From contig CAXXJQ010000006.1 in the NCBI GenBank assembly GCA_963665045.2, positions 62,001 through 126,000 of the forward strand: a stretch of DNA of 64,000 nt, in the 5' to 3' direction. The DNA comes from JAFGRU01 sp016934985 (GTDB lineage Bacteria > Desulfobacterota > Desulfuromonadia > Desulfuromonadales > JAAYDE01). Made by a program: the position numbers and the translations under genes. A model generated the notes under the pieces. It did no database searches, was not told the origin of the DNA, and worked only from the letters and a program-made list of their open reading frames with translations. This document shows positions 33,252 through 42,636 of the stretch, in pieces. How positions within the stretch are numbered: the first letter of the stretch is position 1; each line of letters opens with the position of its first letter.

Positions 33252-34172
33252 TTGGAAATTAGACGTTTGGAAGTTTTTTGCAAAGTGGTTGACCTGAAAA
33301 GTTTTACTAAAGCGGCCGAAGCAAGTTATCTCTCCCAGCCGACAGTCAGCGAACACATCCGTATTCTGGAAGAAACCTTTGAGGGGAAACTTCTTGAGCG
33401 GCATGGAAGAACCGTACGCCCTACAGCTGTTGGAAAAGTGCTCTACGATTATGCCCGCCGAATCATTCAGCTCAAGGATGACACATTTCAGGCCATCGAA
33501 ACCTTCAAAGGGGAAGTGTCCGGTCAGTTGGTCATTGGTTCCGGCAATATTCCCGGAATTTACATGCTCCCCAGTATCATCGCCAGCTTCAAAAACCGCT
33601 ACCCCTCAGTGAAGCTGACCCTCAAGATATCTGACAGCACCGACATCTTGACCAAACTGATGGAAAATCAAATTGAAATGGCCATTTTGGGTGCGGATTT
33701 TCCCGACAATCGCCTGGAACTCAAGCATGTTTTCTCAGATGAATTTGTTTTAGTGGTTCCGCCGGACCATAAGTGGGCGAAAAAGAAAAGCATCAACTTG
33801 AAAGACGTTCTCAGCGAACCCCTTATCCTGCGGGAAAGAGGTGCCGGAAGCCGCCTGACCCTGGCAAAAAAGCTGGAGAGTCTCGGGCTCGACTTCAAAA
33901 CTCTCAACATCGTAGCCGAGCTGGGCAGCGTTGAAGCCATTAAACAGGGTATCAAAGCCGGTATCGGTATTTCCATAATGTCGAGTATGATCTGTCGCGA
34001 TGAAGCCTGTCAGAAAAAACTGCTCTGCATTCCTTTTGAAGGAGATGGATTCAAAAGGGATATTTCCCTGGCCAAAAGGAAACACCACGTTTTCTCCCCA
34101 GTGGCGGATGAATTCTATCGCCACCTCCAAATGGAAATGGAAAAGTTTCAACATGCCAAAAAATGTTCCTGA
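33252..34172 (+). CDS. LysR-family transcriptional regulator
   Basis: 306 residues from a TTG start with ribosome site AAGGAG. The N-terminal winged helix is clear (MEIRRLEVFCKVVDLKSFTK, AAEASYLSQPTVSEHIRILEE). The rest is the effector-binding domain with two periplasmic-binding-like lobes (GQLVIGSGNIPGIYMLP, KAGIGISIMSSM). It lies 52 bp after the kinase-like gene, possibly in one transcript, and is closed by two tandem terminators. The target genes are not evident. Confidence 0.9.
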   Translation: MEIRRLEVFCKVVDLKSFTKAAEASYLSQPTVSEHIRILEETFEGKLLERHGRTVRPTAVGKVLYDYARRIIQLKDDTFQAIETFKGEVSGQLVIGSGNIPGIYMLPSIIASFKNRYPSVKLTLKISDSTDILTKLMENQIEMAILGADFPDNRLELKHVFSDEFVLVVPPDHKWAKKKSINLKDVLSEPLILRERGAGSRLTLAKKLESLGLDFKTLNIVAELGSVEAIKQGIKAGIGISIMSSMICRDEACQKKLLCIPFEGDGFKRDISLAKRKHHVFSPVADEFYRHLQMEMEKFQHAKKCS

Positions 34173-34193
34173 AACGAGGTTGAAACGACATGA

Positions 34194-34220
34194 AAAAAGG
34201 GCGTTTTAAGCGCCCTTTTT
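34194..34220 (+). terminator. terminator after the LysR gene, first
   Basis: AAAAAGGGCG (34194-34203), loop TTTTAAG, CGCCCTTTTT (34211-34220). Confidence 0.9.
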
Positions 34221-34233
34221 AACTTAACGATAC

Positions 34234-34267
34234 AACCCCGTATTTCAAATGCGGGGTTTTTTTTTGT
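34234..34267 (+). terminator. terminator after the LysR gene, second
   Basis: AACCCCG (34234-34240) pairs with CGGGGTT (34252-34258), followed by a long T run. Confidence 0.85.
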
Positions 34268-34360
34268 GTGTTTTCCATTAAAAAAAACACCCATTCCACA
34301 TCTTTGCCGAAAAAAGTAAAACCAGCCTTGGCGACGTTGCTTCCAAATTTTCCATCCTGT

Positions 34361-35179
34361 TCACCATCCTTGGTAAGGTTTGTAATATTGCATTGCCTGG
34401 GGTATTAACTTTTGAATATTCTGAATGCGGGTTTCGTCCGAGGGATGAGTACTCAAAAATTCGGGAGCGGCGCCTTCCTTTTGGGCCGCCATCCTCTGCC
34501 AGACGCCCACCGCATTATGCGGGTCATAGCCCGCCATAGCCATGAAAATCAGACCCAAGTGGTCCGCTTCAGCCTCATGCAGGCGACTGAACGGAAGCAT
34601 TACACCGACTTGCGTTCCCAGTCCAAAAACCTGGCTCCAGATTTGCTGGGTTGCGGCCGGACTATTGGAAAGGGCCGTCGAAAGCGCCACTCCCCCCATC
34701 TGCACCATCAAAGCCTGGCTCATCCTTTCATTACCATGACGGGCGATAACATGGGCCACCTCATGGCCGATAACCACGGCCAGACCGGCATCATCTCTTA
34801 CAATAGGCAAAATCCCCGAGTAGACCACCACCTTGCCGCCAGGTAGAGCCCAGGCGTTGACCTGATCGTCTTCAACCAGGTTAAACTCCCACTGAAACCC
34901 GCTGATCTGATCGGACATCAGATTCTGATTCATATAGAGTTCGACAGCATTTTTTATTCGCAGCCCGACCCGCTTGACCATGGCGGTTTTAGTGGGGTCG
35001 GAACTAAGCTTTGCTTTCTGCATAAAAGTCTGATACTGCTGAAAACTCAATGATGAGACATTTTCGTCAGAAACGATATTGAACTGGTTGCGGCCGGAAA
35101 TCGGCACCTTGGCACAGGAAGCCAGAAGCATAAGACCTGCCAGGAAGAATGCTGTCATTATTGCCCTGTTATTTTTCAT
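34361..35179 (-). CDS. M48-family lipoprotein metalloprotease
   Basis: 272 residues with a lipoprotein signal (hydrophobic stretch then LLASC, Cys22), so it is anchored in an outer or inner membrane leaflet facing the periplasm. Zn site HEVAHVIARH near residue 140 (HExxH) and the downstream EAEADHLG supplies the third ligand. DQVNAWALPGGKVVVYSGIL is typical of the family (LoiP/BepA-like). These proteases degrade misfolded outer-membrane proteins. It stands alone. Confidence 0.92.
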   Translation of the reverse strand: MKNNRAIMTAFFLAGLMLLASCAKVPISGRNQFNIVSDENVSSLSFQQYQTFMQKAKLSSDPTKTAMVKRVGLRIKNAVELYMNQNLMSDQISGFQWEFNLVEDDQVNAWALPGGKVVVYSGILPIVRDDAGLAVVIGHEVAHVIARHGNERMSQALMVQMGGVALSTALSNSPAATQQIWSQVFGLGTQVGVMLPFSRLHEAEADHLGLIFMAMAGYDPHNAVGVWQRMAAQKEGAAPEFLSTHPSDETRIQNIQKLIPQAMQYYKPYQGW

Positions 35180-35509
35180 ATCAGCCCCTTGTCATTGTTT
35201 CGTCTCTCTTTTTCAAACACCAATTTGAAGAGACAGGTTGAGTCCGGATCTGAAGTTCGTTTTTTCCTTATCCAGAGACCAAAGACCTTCCGTTAAAATA
35301 ATATTACAAAATCATCACTTCAAAAGCATCTTTTGCCAGACTATCTTTTATTAAATCAACATTTTTTTGCCAAACCGACTTAATAGTCATTATCATGTAT
35401 TTTGCATGAGGAATCCTGCCCCATTCGAAAGCAGCAGTTTAAAAATAGCCCACGGGCTTCCCGAAGCCTCTGGGTCCAAACGGGAAAAACACCAAGGGAA
35501 AAACAGGAG

Positions 35510-36412
35510 ATGGTTTATAACTGGGAAAATATGTGGAAGTGCTCCAATGATGAACACACCACCGGCCGCGTGAAGTATCGAGGGATGGTGGTAAGCGACC
35601 TCGACGGCACCCTGCTCCGCTCGGACGGAACCATGAATGAAAAGGATATGGCCGCCCTCGAAAAGCTGGGGCAGGATGGATTTGTCCGGGTCATTGCCAC
35701 CGGCCGCTCCCTCTTTTCACTGGGGAAGGTGCTGCCGCAAAGGTTCCCCGCCGACTACATCGTATTTTCGACCGGGGCCGGCATCTCCGCTTATCCGTCA
35801 AACCGCCTTCTGACCAGCGTCAGACTGCAGCCTGCCGAGGTCAGAACTGCCGTCCATATCCTTCAGGATCTGCAACTGGACTTTTCCATCCAAGAGCCGG
35901 TCCCCCACAACCACCGTTTTCAATACTGGATCTCCGGTCGGGCAAATCCTGATTTCGCACGCAGGCTGGAACTCTATCAAAATTTTTGTAAACCCCTCCC
36001 ATCAGCATTGGAGGGTCTGGGACCCGCGGCCCAGCTCATAGCCATACTGCCCGCGGATGAGGACGCCATAACCTTTTCCATAGTGCGCGAAAGATTGCCA
36101 CAGCTGACTGTGGTCAGAGCCACCTCTCCCCTGGACCATCAATCGATATGGACGGAAATTTTTCCCTCCAAAGCCGGTAAAGGGAAAGCGGTTGCCTGGT
36201 TGGCAGCAAGAATGGGAATAGACTCAGAAAATATTCTGGCCATCGGCAACGATTTCAACGATGTCGACCTGCTCGACCTGGCTGGAACAAAATTTATGGT
36301 GGATAACGCCCCGCCCGAACTGAAAAACCTCTATCCGACAGTAGCAGCCAACAACCGCGCCGGAGTTGCCGAAGCTATTAACAAATGGCTGGAAAGCCCA
36401 CAAGACTATTAA
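35510..36412 (+). CDS. Cof-type HAD phosphatase
   Basis: 300 residues counted from ATG 35510. HAD motif I is VVSDLDGTLLRSDG, motif II VIATGRS, motif III a Lys in SKAGKGKAVAWLA, motif IV IGNDFNDVDLLDLAG. The cap between motifs II and III is of the Cof (C2B) type. It dephosphorylates sugar phosphates or cofactors in the cytoplasm. The start is unsure: an in-frame ATG at 35402 extends it by poor sequence; GTG 35570 or ATG 35585 would start right before motif I. Confidence 0.85.
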   Translation: MVYNWENMWKCSNDEHTTGRVKYRGMVVSDLDGTLLRSDGTMNEKDMAALEKLGQDGFVRVIATGRSLFSLGKVLPQRFPADYIVFSTGAGISAYPSNRLLTSVRLQPAEVRTAVHILQDLQLDFSIQEPVPHNHRFQYWISGRANPDFARRLELYQNFCKPLPSALEGLGPAAQLIAILPADEDAITFSIVRERLPQLTVVRATSPLDHQSIWTEIFPSKAGKGKAVAWLAARMGIDSENILAIGNDFNDVDLLDLAGTKFMVDNAPPELKNLYPTVAANNRAGVAEAINKWLESPQDY

Positions 36413-36428
36413 AAGAAGGACGCGACAG

Positions 36429-36743
36429 CTATTGACCGCAACTGCCACAATCGCCAGAGCAGCTAAAACCACCCTTGGAAGTGACACTGAACCCTTCCAT
36501 CTCATCGTTTTTGATATAGTCTATGAGCTGATTGTCCGAAAAAACCAGTACATCCTCAGGGACAAAAACCTTGACCCCGTCGACCTCATCAACTTGTGCG
36601 CCCTCGGGTGGTTCCCCCAGAGAAAGGGCCAAAGAAGGGCCGCTGCAACCCAGCCCCAAATAGCCGATGCAAACCACTTTGCCAGGGTTTTTCACAAGAT
36701 AATCGCTTAGCACGTTCCGTGCGGTTTCTGTAATCTCTACCAT
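36429..36743 (-). CDS. HesB/IscA-like protein
   Basis: 104 residues of the IscA/HesB (A-type carrier) family: ITETARNVLSDYL, CIGYLGLGCSGPSLALSL, VFVPEDVLVFSDNQLIDYI. The first Cys is in GCSGPS, and the C-terminus ends CSGDCGSCGQ with an extra Cys. It may carry or bind Fe-S clusters. Selenoprotein relatives of this family exist in delta-proteobacteria, but here the codon is TGC (Cys). It is convergent with the HAD gene, 16 bp apart. Confidence 0.8.
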   Translation of the reverse strand: MVEITETARNVLSDYLVKNPGKVVCIGYLGLGCSGPSLALSLGEPPEGAQVDEVDGVKVFVPEDVLVFSDNQLIDYIKNDEMEGFSVTSKGGFSCSGDCGSCGQ

Positions 36744-36827
36744 GGGTTCCTCATCAAATGACTGTTTGTTATGCCCCGCCCCGACGGGGCAAAGGCTTTT
36801 TGAAAACCGATCTGTGTTTCTCCAAAT

Positions 36828-38873
36828 TCAATGATATTCACTCGGCGGAGCATACTCCCCCGGGCTGCCAGCCAGGGAAGCTTCCACTTCATAGCCATTG
36901 CGTATAAAAGCGGCGAGCCCCTCAAGAGACATGGGTGGGGCAAAATAAAACCCTTGCATCTCCTGGCAGTTCTGTTTGCGTAAAAAATCCAGCTGTTCTC
37001 TGTTTTCCACACCCTCGGCAACAACCTTGAGCTGAAGACTATGGGCCATACCGATAATGGCCTCGACAATCGCGCCGTTGTCCGGGTCGTTGGGGATATC
37101 GCGGACAAAGGTCTGTGAAATCTTCAACCGGTCGATGGAAAAATGCTTCAGATAGCTCAGAGACGAATAACCTGTACCAAAATCGTCAATGGCCAGATAA
37201 ATACCCCTGTCTTTTAATTGTCGCAAAGTTTTCAGGGAATTTTCAACCCCGGCCATGAGCGTGCTCTCCGTCAGTTCCAGTTCGAGAAGGCTTGGGTCGA
37301 GGCTGCTATCGGCAAGGATCTGATCGATCAGAGTCAAAAGGTTTGGCTGACGGAACTGACGTCCGGAAAGGTTGATCGCAACCCGGAAAGGCGGATAACC
37401 CTTGTCCTGAAGATGGCGGCTGTGGCTGCAGGCCGTACGCAGGACCCATTCACCCAAAGAATTAATGAAACCCGTTTCCTCGGCCAGGGGTATGAAATTA
37501 TCCGGCTCAATGATCCCCTTTTCGGGATGCCGCCAGCGAATCAGGGCTTCACAGGAAATCATGGAGCCGTCGGCCAGATTGATCTGGGGTTGATAAACAA
37601 GGAAAAACTCCTTTTTTTCCATGGCCCGGCTCATATTCTGTTCCAGCTCCCGGCGAACCTTCGCTTTTTCATTCAATTCCTTGGAAAAAAACTGGAAATT
37701 GTTGCGCTCTCTCTCCTTGGCAGAATACATGGCCAGATCGGCATTTTTCATCAGGGTTTCGACGTCCTCACCATCCTGGGGAAAGATGGCGATACCGATG
37801 CTTGACGAAGTCTGAACTCTTTTCCCTTCCAGGTCAAAAGGCGTACTCATCAATAACTGAACCTTCTGGGCCACTGCCGTAACATTCTGAATATCACTGA
37901 CACAATTGAGCAGCAGAACAAACTCGTCCCCGCCCAAACGGGCCAGGGTGTCACTCTTACGCAAAATCTTTTGCAGGCGCTGGGAAACCTTCTGCAGGAG
38001 GAGATCGCCGATGGCATGGCCGAGAGTATCATTAACCCATTTAAAGCGGTCCAGGTCAAAAAACAGGATGCCGACCTTCCAGCCTTCCCGGCGGGCCTGG
38101 CGCAAAGCCTGGTCCAGACGATCATAAAATAGGGAGCGGTTGGGAAGACTGGTCAACATATCAAAATATGCCAACTGCCGAATCTTGTTTTCACTCTTCT
38201 TAATGCTTTCGATATTGCGGATGGTGGCAAGGACATGGGGCTCTCCGTGGTGCAGGAAAAGGCTGGCGGAAATAAGCCCGGTGATGATGGAACCATCCTT
38301 AAGACGAAACTTCGCTTCCAGGTTATTGACAAACCGTTTTTCCTGAACAGCGAGATAAAAATCGCGCTCCTGTTTGGCATTATCCCAAAGAAGAATGTCC
38401 CGGGACGACTTGCCGACAACCTCGTCTTTTTCATAGCCGACCAGGAAAGTGAAACCTTTATTGACATCGGTATAGACTCCGTCGCGCAGACGCCCGATCA
38501 TGATGGCATCAGGACTGATCTGGAAAGCAAGACGGAAGCGCTCTTCGCTGTCCCGCAAGGCCTCTTCCGCCTCCCGCCGGCGGATCATATTGCGAACCAG
38601 AAAACCGATGATAAACGACTGAACAATGATGAACAGGCAAAAACCGACAATAACCTGCTTGTTTCCCTCCCAGAAACCTTCAGGCCAGTCAAAAAAAGCA
38701 TTTACGGAGGGAAACACCGCAACGGAGGCTCCGTAGGGGACCTCGATTCGAACCGGCTGATTGAATGAAACGGGCATAGATATCCTGCCGGATTCACTTT
38801 GCATCTGGGCACAAGATAGCCCCGCCGGAACCAGCAGAATCAGCAATATGAAAACTCCAACAAATCTTCTCAC
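36828..38873 (-). CDS. membrane PAS-GGDEF-EAL protein
   Basis: 681 residues. An N-terminal signal/membrane helix, a short periplasmic loop and a second helix near residue 75-95 (VIVGFCLFIIVQSFIIGFLV) are followed by a PAS domain (about 105-220), GGDEF (about 230-400) with an intact RLGGDEFVLLL, and EAL (about 410-660) with EALIRWRHP, INLSG, ELTES, DDFGTG and AEGVE all present. Both cyclase and phosphodiesterase look able to work, so it may make or degrade c-di-GMP depending on the PAS signal. The paralogue at 39287 is divergent in the GGDEF part. Confidence 0.92.
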   Translation of the reverse strand: MRRFVGVFILLILLVPAGLSCAQMQSESGRISMPVSFNQPVRIEVPYGASVAVFPSVNAFFDWPEGFWEGNKQVIVGFCLFIIVQSFIIGFLVRNMIRRREAEEALRDSEERFRLAFQISPDAIMIGRLRDGVYTDVNKGFTFLVGYEKDEVVGKSSRDILLWDNAKQERDFYLAVQEKRFVNNLEAKFRLKDGSIITGLISASLFLHHGEPHVLATIRNIESIKKSENKIRQLAYFDMLTSLPNRSLFYDRLDQALRQARREGWKVGILFFDLDRFKWVNDTLGHAIGDLLLQKVSQRLQKILRKSDTLARLGGDEFVLLLNCVSDIQNVTAVAQKVQLLMSTPFDLEGKRVQTSSSIGIAIFPQDGEDVETLMKNADLAMYSAKERERNNFQFFSKELNEKAKVRRELEQNMSRAMEKKEFFLVYQPQINLADGSMISCEALIRWRHPEKGIIEPDNFIPLAEETGFINSLGEWVLRTACSHSRHLQDKGYPPFRVAINLSGRQFRQPNLLTLIDQILADSSLDPSLLELELTESTLMAGVENSLKTLRQLKDRGIYLAIDDFGTGYSSLSYLKHFSIDRLKISQTFVRDIPNDPDNGAIVEAIIGMAHSLQLKVVAEGVENREQLDFLRKQNCQEMQGFYFAPPMSLEGLAAFIRNGYEVEASLAGSPGEYAPPSEYH

Positions 38874-39286
38874 ACCGACACGCCCTTATGGATTATTGGC
38901 ATAAATGCCTGACTGTCCCGGGCCATAAAAGACAGGCCCTGCCCTTCTGAAAATTCACCCTCAAAGCATTACTCACTACAAAAAAACAAAAAAGCAACCA
39001 TTCAACCCAGGGGACTCGTGCCGCTCATGAAGATGGGCTCTCGCCCGACTGGCGGCAGTTAAGCCCCACGGACGGGATCACGCAGCCATTGGGAGGGACG
39101 GGGCGAGGCCGTCCTCAACATGGTGAACAGTTACCTAAAGGGATTATTCTAGTCGATTCGGAAGTTTTTTTTAAGAGAAAAAACCGCTTTTTTTCCGCGG
39201 CTGCAGGTGGCTGTTTTATCAGGATTTTTCAAGCCCAAGCTCGCCTCCGGAAAGCTTTGTCATAAAGTCCGGCAAGCCGGAGAGGC
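38874..39286. other. non-coding gap between the two GGDEF-EAL genes
   Basis: About 410 bp. It holds the repeat at 39051 and a GC-rich hairpin near 39096-39115 (GGACGG with CCGTCC). No gene is seen. Confidence 0.5.
39051..39077. repeat. dispersed repeat GGCGGCAGTTAAGCCCC, copy 1
   Basis: GGCGGCAGTTAAGCCCCA followed by a GGAxGGG stretch. The same 18 bases recur at 52810, ahead of nuoF's end, with similar following bases. No function known. Confidence 0.5.
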
Positions 39287-42253
39287 TTAGGAATAAAGGG
39301 AGGAATGATCGTAACCCGGCCGGGAAAACTTTTTAGCCAGTTTTGCCGAAAAACCGTTTTTCATTAGATGAAAATAGTGGCTCATTTCGTTAATGGGCAT
39401 AGGCCGGGCAAAATAATAACCCTGCATTTCATGGCAGTGGCGGCCTCTTAAAAATTCGAGTTGTTCGCGGGTCTCGACGCCCTCGGCAATGACATCGATA
39501 CCCAGGCTCCGGGCCATGGCGATAATAGCCTCGACAATGGCCGCATCATCCTTCTCAGTAACAATATCTCGAACAAAGGACTGGTCTATTTTCAAGCGGT
39601 CGATGGGAAAATGCTTAAGGTAATTCAAAGAAGAATAGCCTGTGCCGAAATCGTCAATGGCGAGATTGACTCCCCGGGCTTTCAATTCCCGTAAAGTCTT
39701 TACCGTCACGTCGACGGGCGCCATAAAAATACTCTCGGTAAGCTCCAACTCAAGAGAACCCGGGAAAATTGATGCATCCTGAAGGGTCCCGTCGACAATT
39801 TCAATCAGGTCGGGCTGCTTTAGCTGATGTCCGGAAAGATTGACGGAAAAGCGCAGAGGCGAAAAACCTGTTGTCTGCCAGTATTGGCTGTGCAGGCACA
39901 CGGTTTTTAATACCCACTCACCGATTGAACGGATCAGGCCGCATTTTTCAGCAATCGGAATAAAGTATTCGGGTGAAATAAACCCCTTTTCCGGATCATT
40001 CCAGCGAATCAAGGCCTCAACTCCGGTTATCTGACGGGTTATGAGATTAATTTGCGGCTGGTAGTAAAGGTCGAACTCATTCTCTTTAATTGCCCTGCGC
40101 AACCGGTATTCAAGAGCCCTCTCCTCGAGCGCTTCGCTATCCATATGCGGCGAATAAAAGAGGACCGTTCCCCGGGAGCGCTCTTTGGCCGTATGCATGG
40201 CCAGGTTGGCATTTCTGAATAAAGTTTCCAAATCAAGGCCATGGCGGGGATAAACAGCGACCCCGACACTGGCCGTGACAAATACTTCCTGATTGTCAAA
40301 CTGAAAAGGACTGGCCAATATTTTTCGCAATTGAGCCAAAGTCCCGGCAATCGCCCCCTCATCGGTAAGCCGTGACAGGAAGATAATGAAAGCATCCCCC
40401 TCCACCCGCGACACGATTTGATTTTCAGCAGCGAAAAAGCGGGAGAACTCCTGCCCCAAAACCTGGAGAAAACGGTCGCCACGAGCTATGCCTAAGGAAT
40501 GGTTGATATCCTTGAAGCGATCGATATCGATACTTATCAGAGCCATGTCATGCCCGCCGCTACGGGCCTTCTCGATGGCTCTTGACACCCTTTCCCGAAG
40601 CAGACTGAGGTTGGGTAATCCGGTCAGAGCATCAAAATAAGCCATCTGCCAGATTTTTTCATCCCTGACCTTACGCTCGGTGATATCCTGCACCACTCCT
40701 TCAACCACCGCCCCGCCCGGCTCTCCTCCCGCAAGAGGCACGAGACTGATACTGACGGAAATAGTCTGGCCGTCTTTGCGCCTGAGAATGGTTTCAAAAA
40801 ATTCCAGGATCGAAGCCTCGGCTACCGCCTTAAAAATCCGGCCCCGCCCTTCCGGCCCGACAAACACCTTCAGGTTCACCTGAGTCCCATTTAACAGCTC
40901 CGCCTGCGAACTGAAACCAAGCATTCTCACCAGGGCAGAATTGACTTCCACCAAGGTGCCGTCAAGCGCGCAACGGAACAAGCCAAAAGGTCCTTGGGAA
41001 AGAATTTTTTCATAATTTCCCCAACGCAAACGATCCCCGTCAACAGCACCATCCTTCTCTGCCAGGGTGGCGAAAGCTGCATTGATTTCCTCGACACAAC
41101 CATTTTCGGAGCGAAGGGGGCTCAAAACCAGCATCGCCTTCACTTGGGTGCCGTCTTTGCGAATAAAAGAGATACGCCTTCTGAACGTCCCACCACCTTC
41201 AGCAAAAAGGCGCCGAATCGCTCCGGTAACCGAGTAGGCATCTCCAGGACCCATAAACATAGTCACAGGAAAATCGACGATTTCGGAACGGGAGTGGCCA
41301 AGTATAATTTCAGCCCCTCGATTGGCTTTGAAAACGACCGGTGTCAGCGGCCCCAGACCGATGGAGAGGATGCCCACCTGACGCGAATCCTGAGAAAAAA
41401 CCGGGTATTCTTCACCTGCCGCCCCATCTTCTTCCCGCCTCCCACTTGTCGCGCTTTGGCTTATGGAAACCCCGAGAATACCGTCAACCTCGCCGTGCTC
41501 GTTGATAACCGGTGTCCGAAAAGTATCTTTCAGACCCTTTTCCAAAAATGAATGGGAGGACTCGTGGCAGACCCGAAGCGCGGCGGCACAATCCAAAACC
41601 CGCCGGCTATGGATTTCCGGAAAGAGTTCCCGCAGCAAAGGACAGATATCCACGGCCCTTTTGCCGGATATTTGTTTATGATCCAGACCAGTTGCGGCAA
41701 AAAATTCATTATTGGCTGCGACAAATCTCAGCTTTCGGTCCTTGAACCAGGCGGGATATGGTAAGGAATTAAGAAAACTCCGAATGGTTTTGCAACGCTC
41801 CCGCGAGAAAGAGCGGCGTGACGAAATCCCCCACAAAAGAACAAACAGAAGAAAAACCGCCGCACAGACCGCATAAGACGAATACTTTGCTAAAAAGGAA
41901 AGGTCCACGATTGTCCCTGCTGCAGTTTGAGACTGAAAAAACCCCTCTCCAACGGAAGAAGTTTCTGCAACAACTGTTTTTAATAAAGGAGCATTAAAAA
42001 AGGTATCGGCAAACAGAGGCGTTGGAAACAAAAGGAAGGCATTTGCAATTAGGAAAAACGATGGCAAGACCGAACTCCTCTTGTTGAGGAAGAATCGGCG
42101 GGAAAATAGGTGAAACCTATCCCTGCAGAAGAAACCCCGGGAAGCATAAGGACCGAACAAAAATGGAAAAGTCCTGTCTAGGGTTTTTTCAACTTTCAAC
42201 ACAGGTTTGTTTCGGGTGCAGCACCCAATCCACTCGACCAATTCGCCCATCAT
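39287..42253 (-). CDS. membrane multi-PAS protein with degenerate GGDEF and intact EAL
   Basis: 988 residues as read; the true start may be later since the first ~60 residues look non-protein-like. Two membrane helices (about 60-85 and 125-145), then three PAS-type regions (about 160-270, 290-410 and 415-540), a GGDEF domain in which the signature is VEGDAF instead of GGDEF, and a full EAL domain (EALIRWNDP, VNLSG, ELTES, DDFGTG, AEGVE, QGYYFARP). It is probably a c-di-GMP phosphodiesterase whose GGDEF part is a GTP sensor. Similar in the EAL half to the 681-residue protein at 36828, so these are likely duplicates. Confidence 0.9.
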   Translation of the reverse strand: MMGELVEWIGCCTRNKPVLKVEKTLDRTFPFLFGPYASRGFFCRDRFHLFSRRFFLNKRSSVLPSFFLIANAFLLFPTPLFADTFFNAPLLKTVVAETSSVGEGFFQSQTAAGTIVDLSFLAKYSSYAVCAAVFLLFVLLWGISSRRSFSRERCKTIRSFLNSLPYPAWFKDRKLRFVAANNEFFAATGLDHKQISGKRAVDICPLLRELFPEIHSRRVLDCAAALRVCHESSHSFLEKGLKDTFRTPVINEHGEVDGILGVSISQSATSGRREEDGAAGEEYPVFSQDSRQVGILSIGLGPLTPVVFKANRGAEIILGHSRSEIVDFPVTMFMGPGDAYSVTGAIRRLFAEGGGTFRRRISFIRKDGTQVKAMLVLSPLRSENGCVEEINAAFATLAEKDGAVDGDRLRWGNYEKILSQGPFGLFRCALDGTLVEVNSALVRMLGFSSQAELLNGTQVNLKVFVGPEGRGRIFKAVAEASILEFFETILRRKDGQTISVSISLVPLAGGEPGGAVVEGVVQDITERKVRDEKIWQMAYFDALTGLPNLSLLRERVSRAIEKARSGGHDMALISIDIDRFKDINHSLGIARGDRFLQVLGQEFSRFFAAENQIVSRVEGDAFIIFLSRLTDEGAIAGTLAQLRKILASPFQFDNQEVFVTASVGVAVYPRHGLDLETLFRNANLAMHTAKERSRGTVLFYSPHMDSEALEERALEYRLRRAIKENEFDLYYQPQINLITRQITGVEALIRWNDPEKGFISPEYFIPIAEKCGLIRSIGEWVLKTVCLHSQYWQTTGFSPLRFSVNLSGHQLKQPDLIEIVDGTLQDASIFPGSLELELTESIFMAPVDVTVKTLRELKARGVNLAIDDFGTGYSSLNYLKHFPIDRLKIDQSFVRDIVTEKDDAAIVEAIIAMARSLGIDVIAEGVETREQLEFLRGRHCHEMQGYYFARPMPINEMSHYFHLMKNGFSAKLAKKFSRPGYDHSSLYS

Positions 42254-42636
42254 CAGGGAATAATAAATTACACAGTCACCATATTATAAAGCTAAAGAAA
42301 CCGCATCAAAAGCTAAGTAGGTTAACTCCATGGTTGGGAAATTGGAGAAATACGTTCTTTAAAAAGACCATATTAAATTGACATTATTATACTGCAAAAT
42401 TTTTCCTTTAATATCAACTTTTTTAACACTTTTAAGCAATTTTTAATTTAAAATTATCCACATAACCGTTACGCGTCAATCCCAAGGCGTTTTTTGGGAC
42501 GAAAACCACAAAAACGTCGTCATTTAACTACACAAATAGTCGCCAAATAAAAATTCGGGATTAAGTTTCGGTTGGAACAAAAAAAGAGAAATCCCCGCAG
42601 CCATAGACATGGGCATCCACAATTAAAGCAAAAATG
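42254..42636. other. non-coding AT-rich gap before nuoN
   Basis: About 380 bp, AT-rich, with one perfect DnaA box (TTATCCACA, 42454-42462). No gene seen. It is the 3' flank of the nuo operon and the promoter region of the 988-residue protein. Confidence 0.5.

Noticed and set aside
36429..36743. Selenocysteine in the HesB/IscA-like protein
   Set aside because: The codon at the key position is TGC, and no UGA or SECIS-like hairpin is needed to explain the frame.
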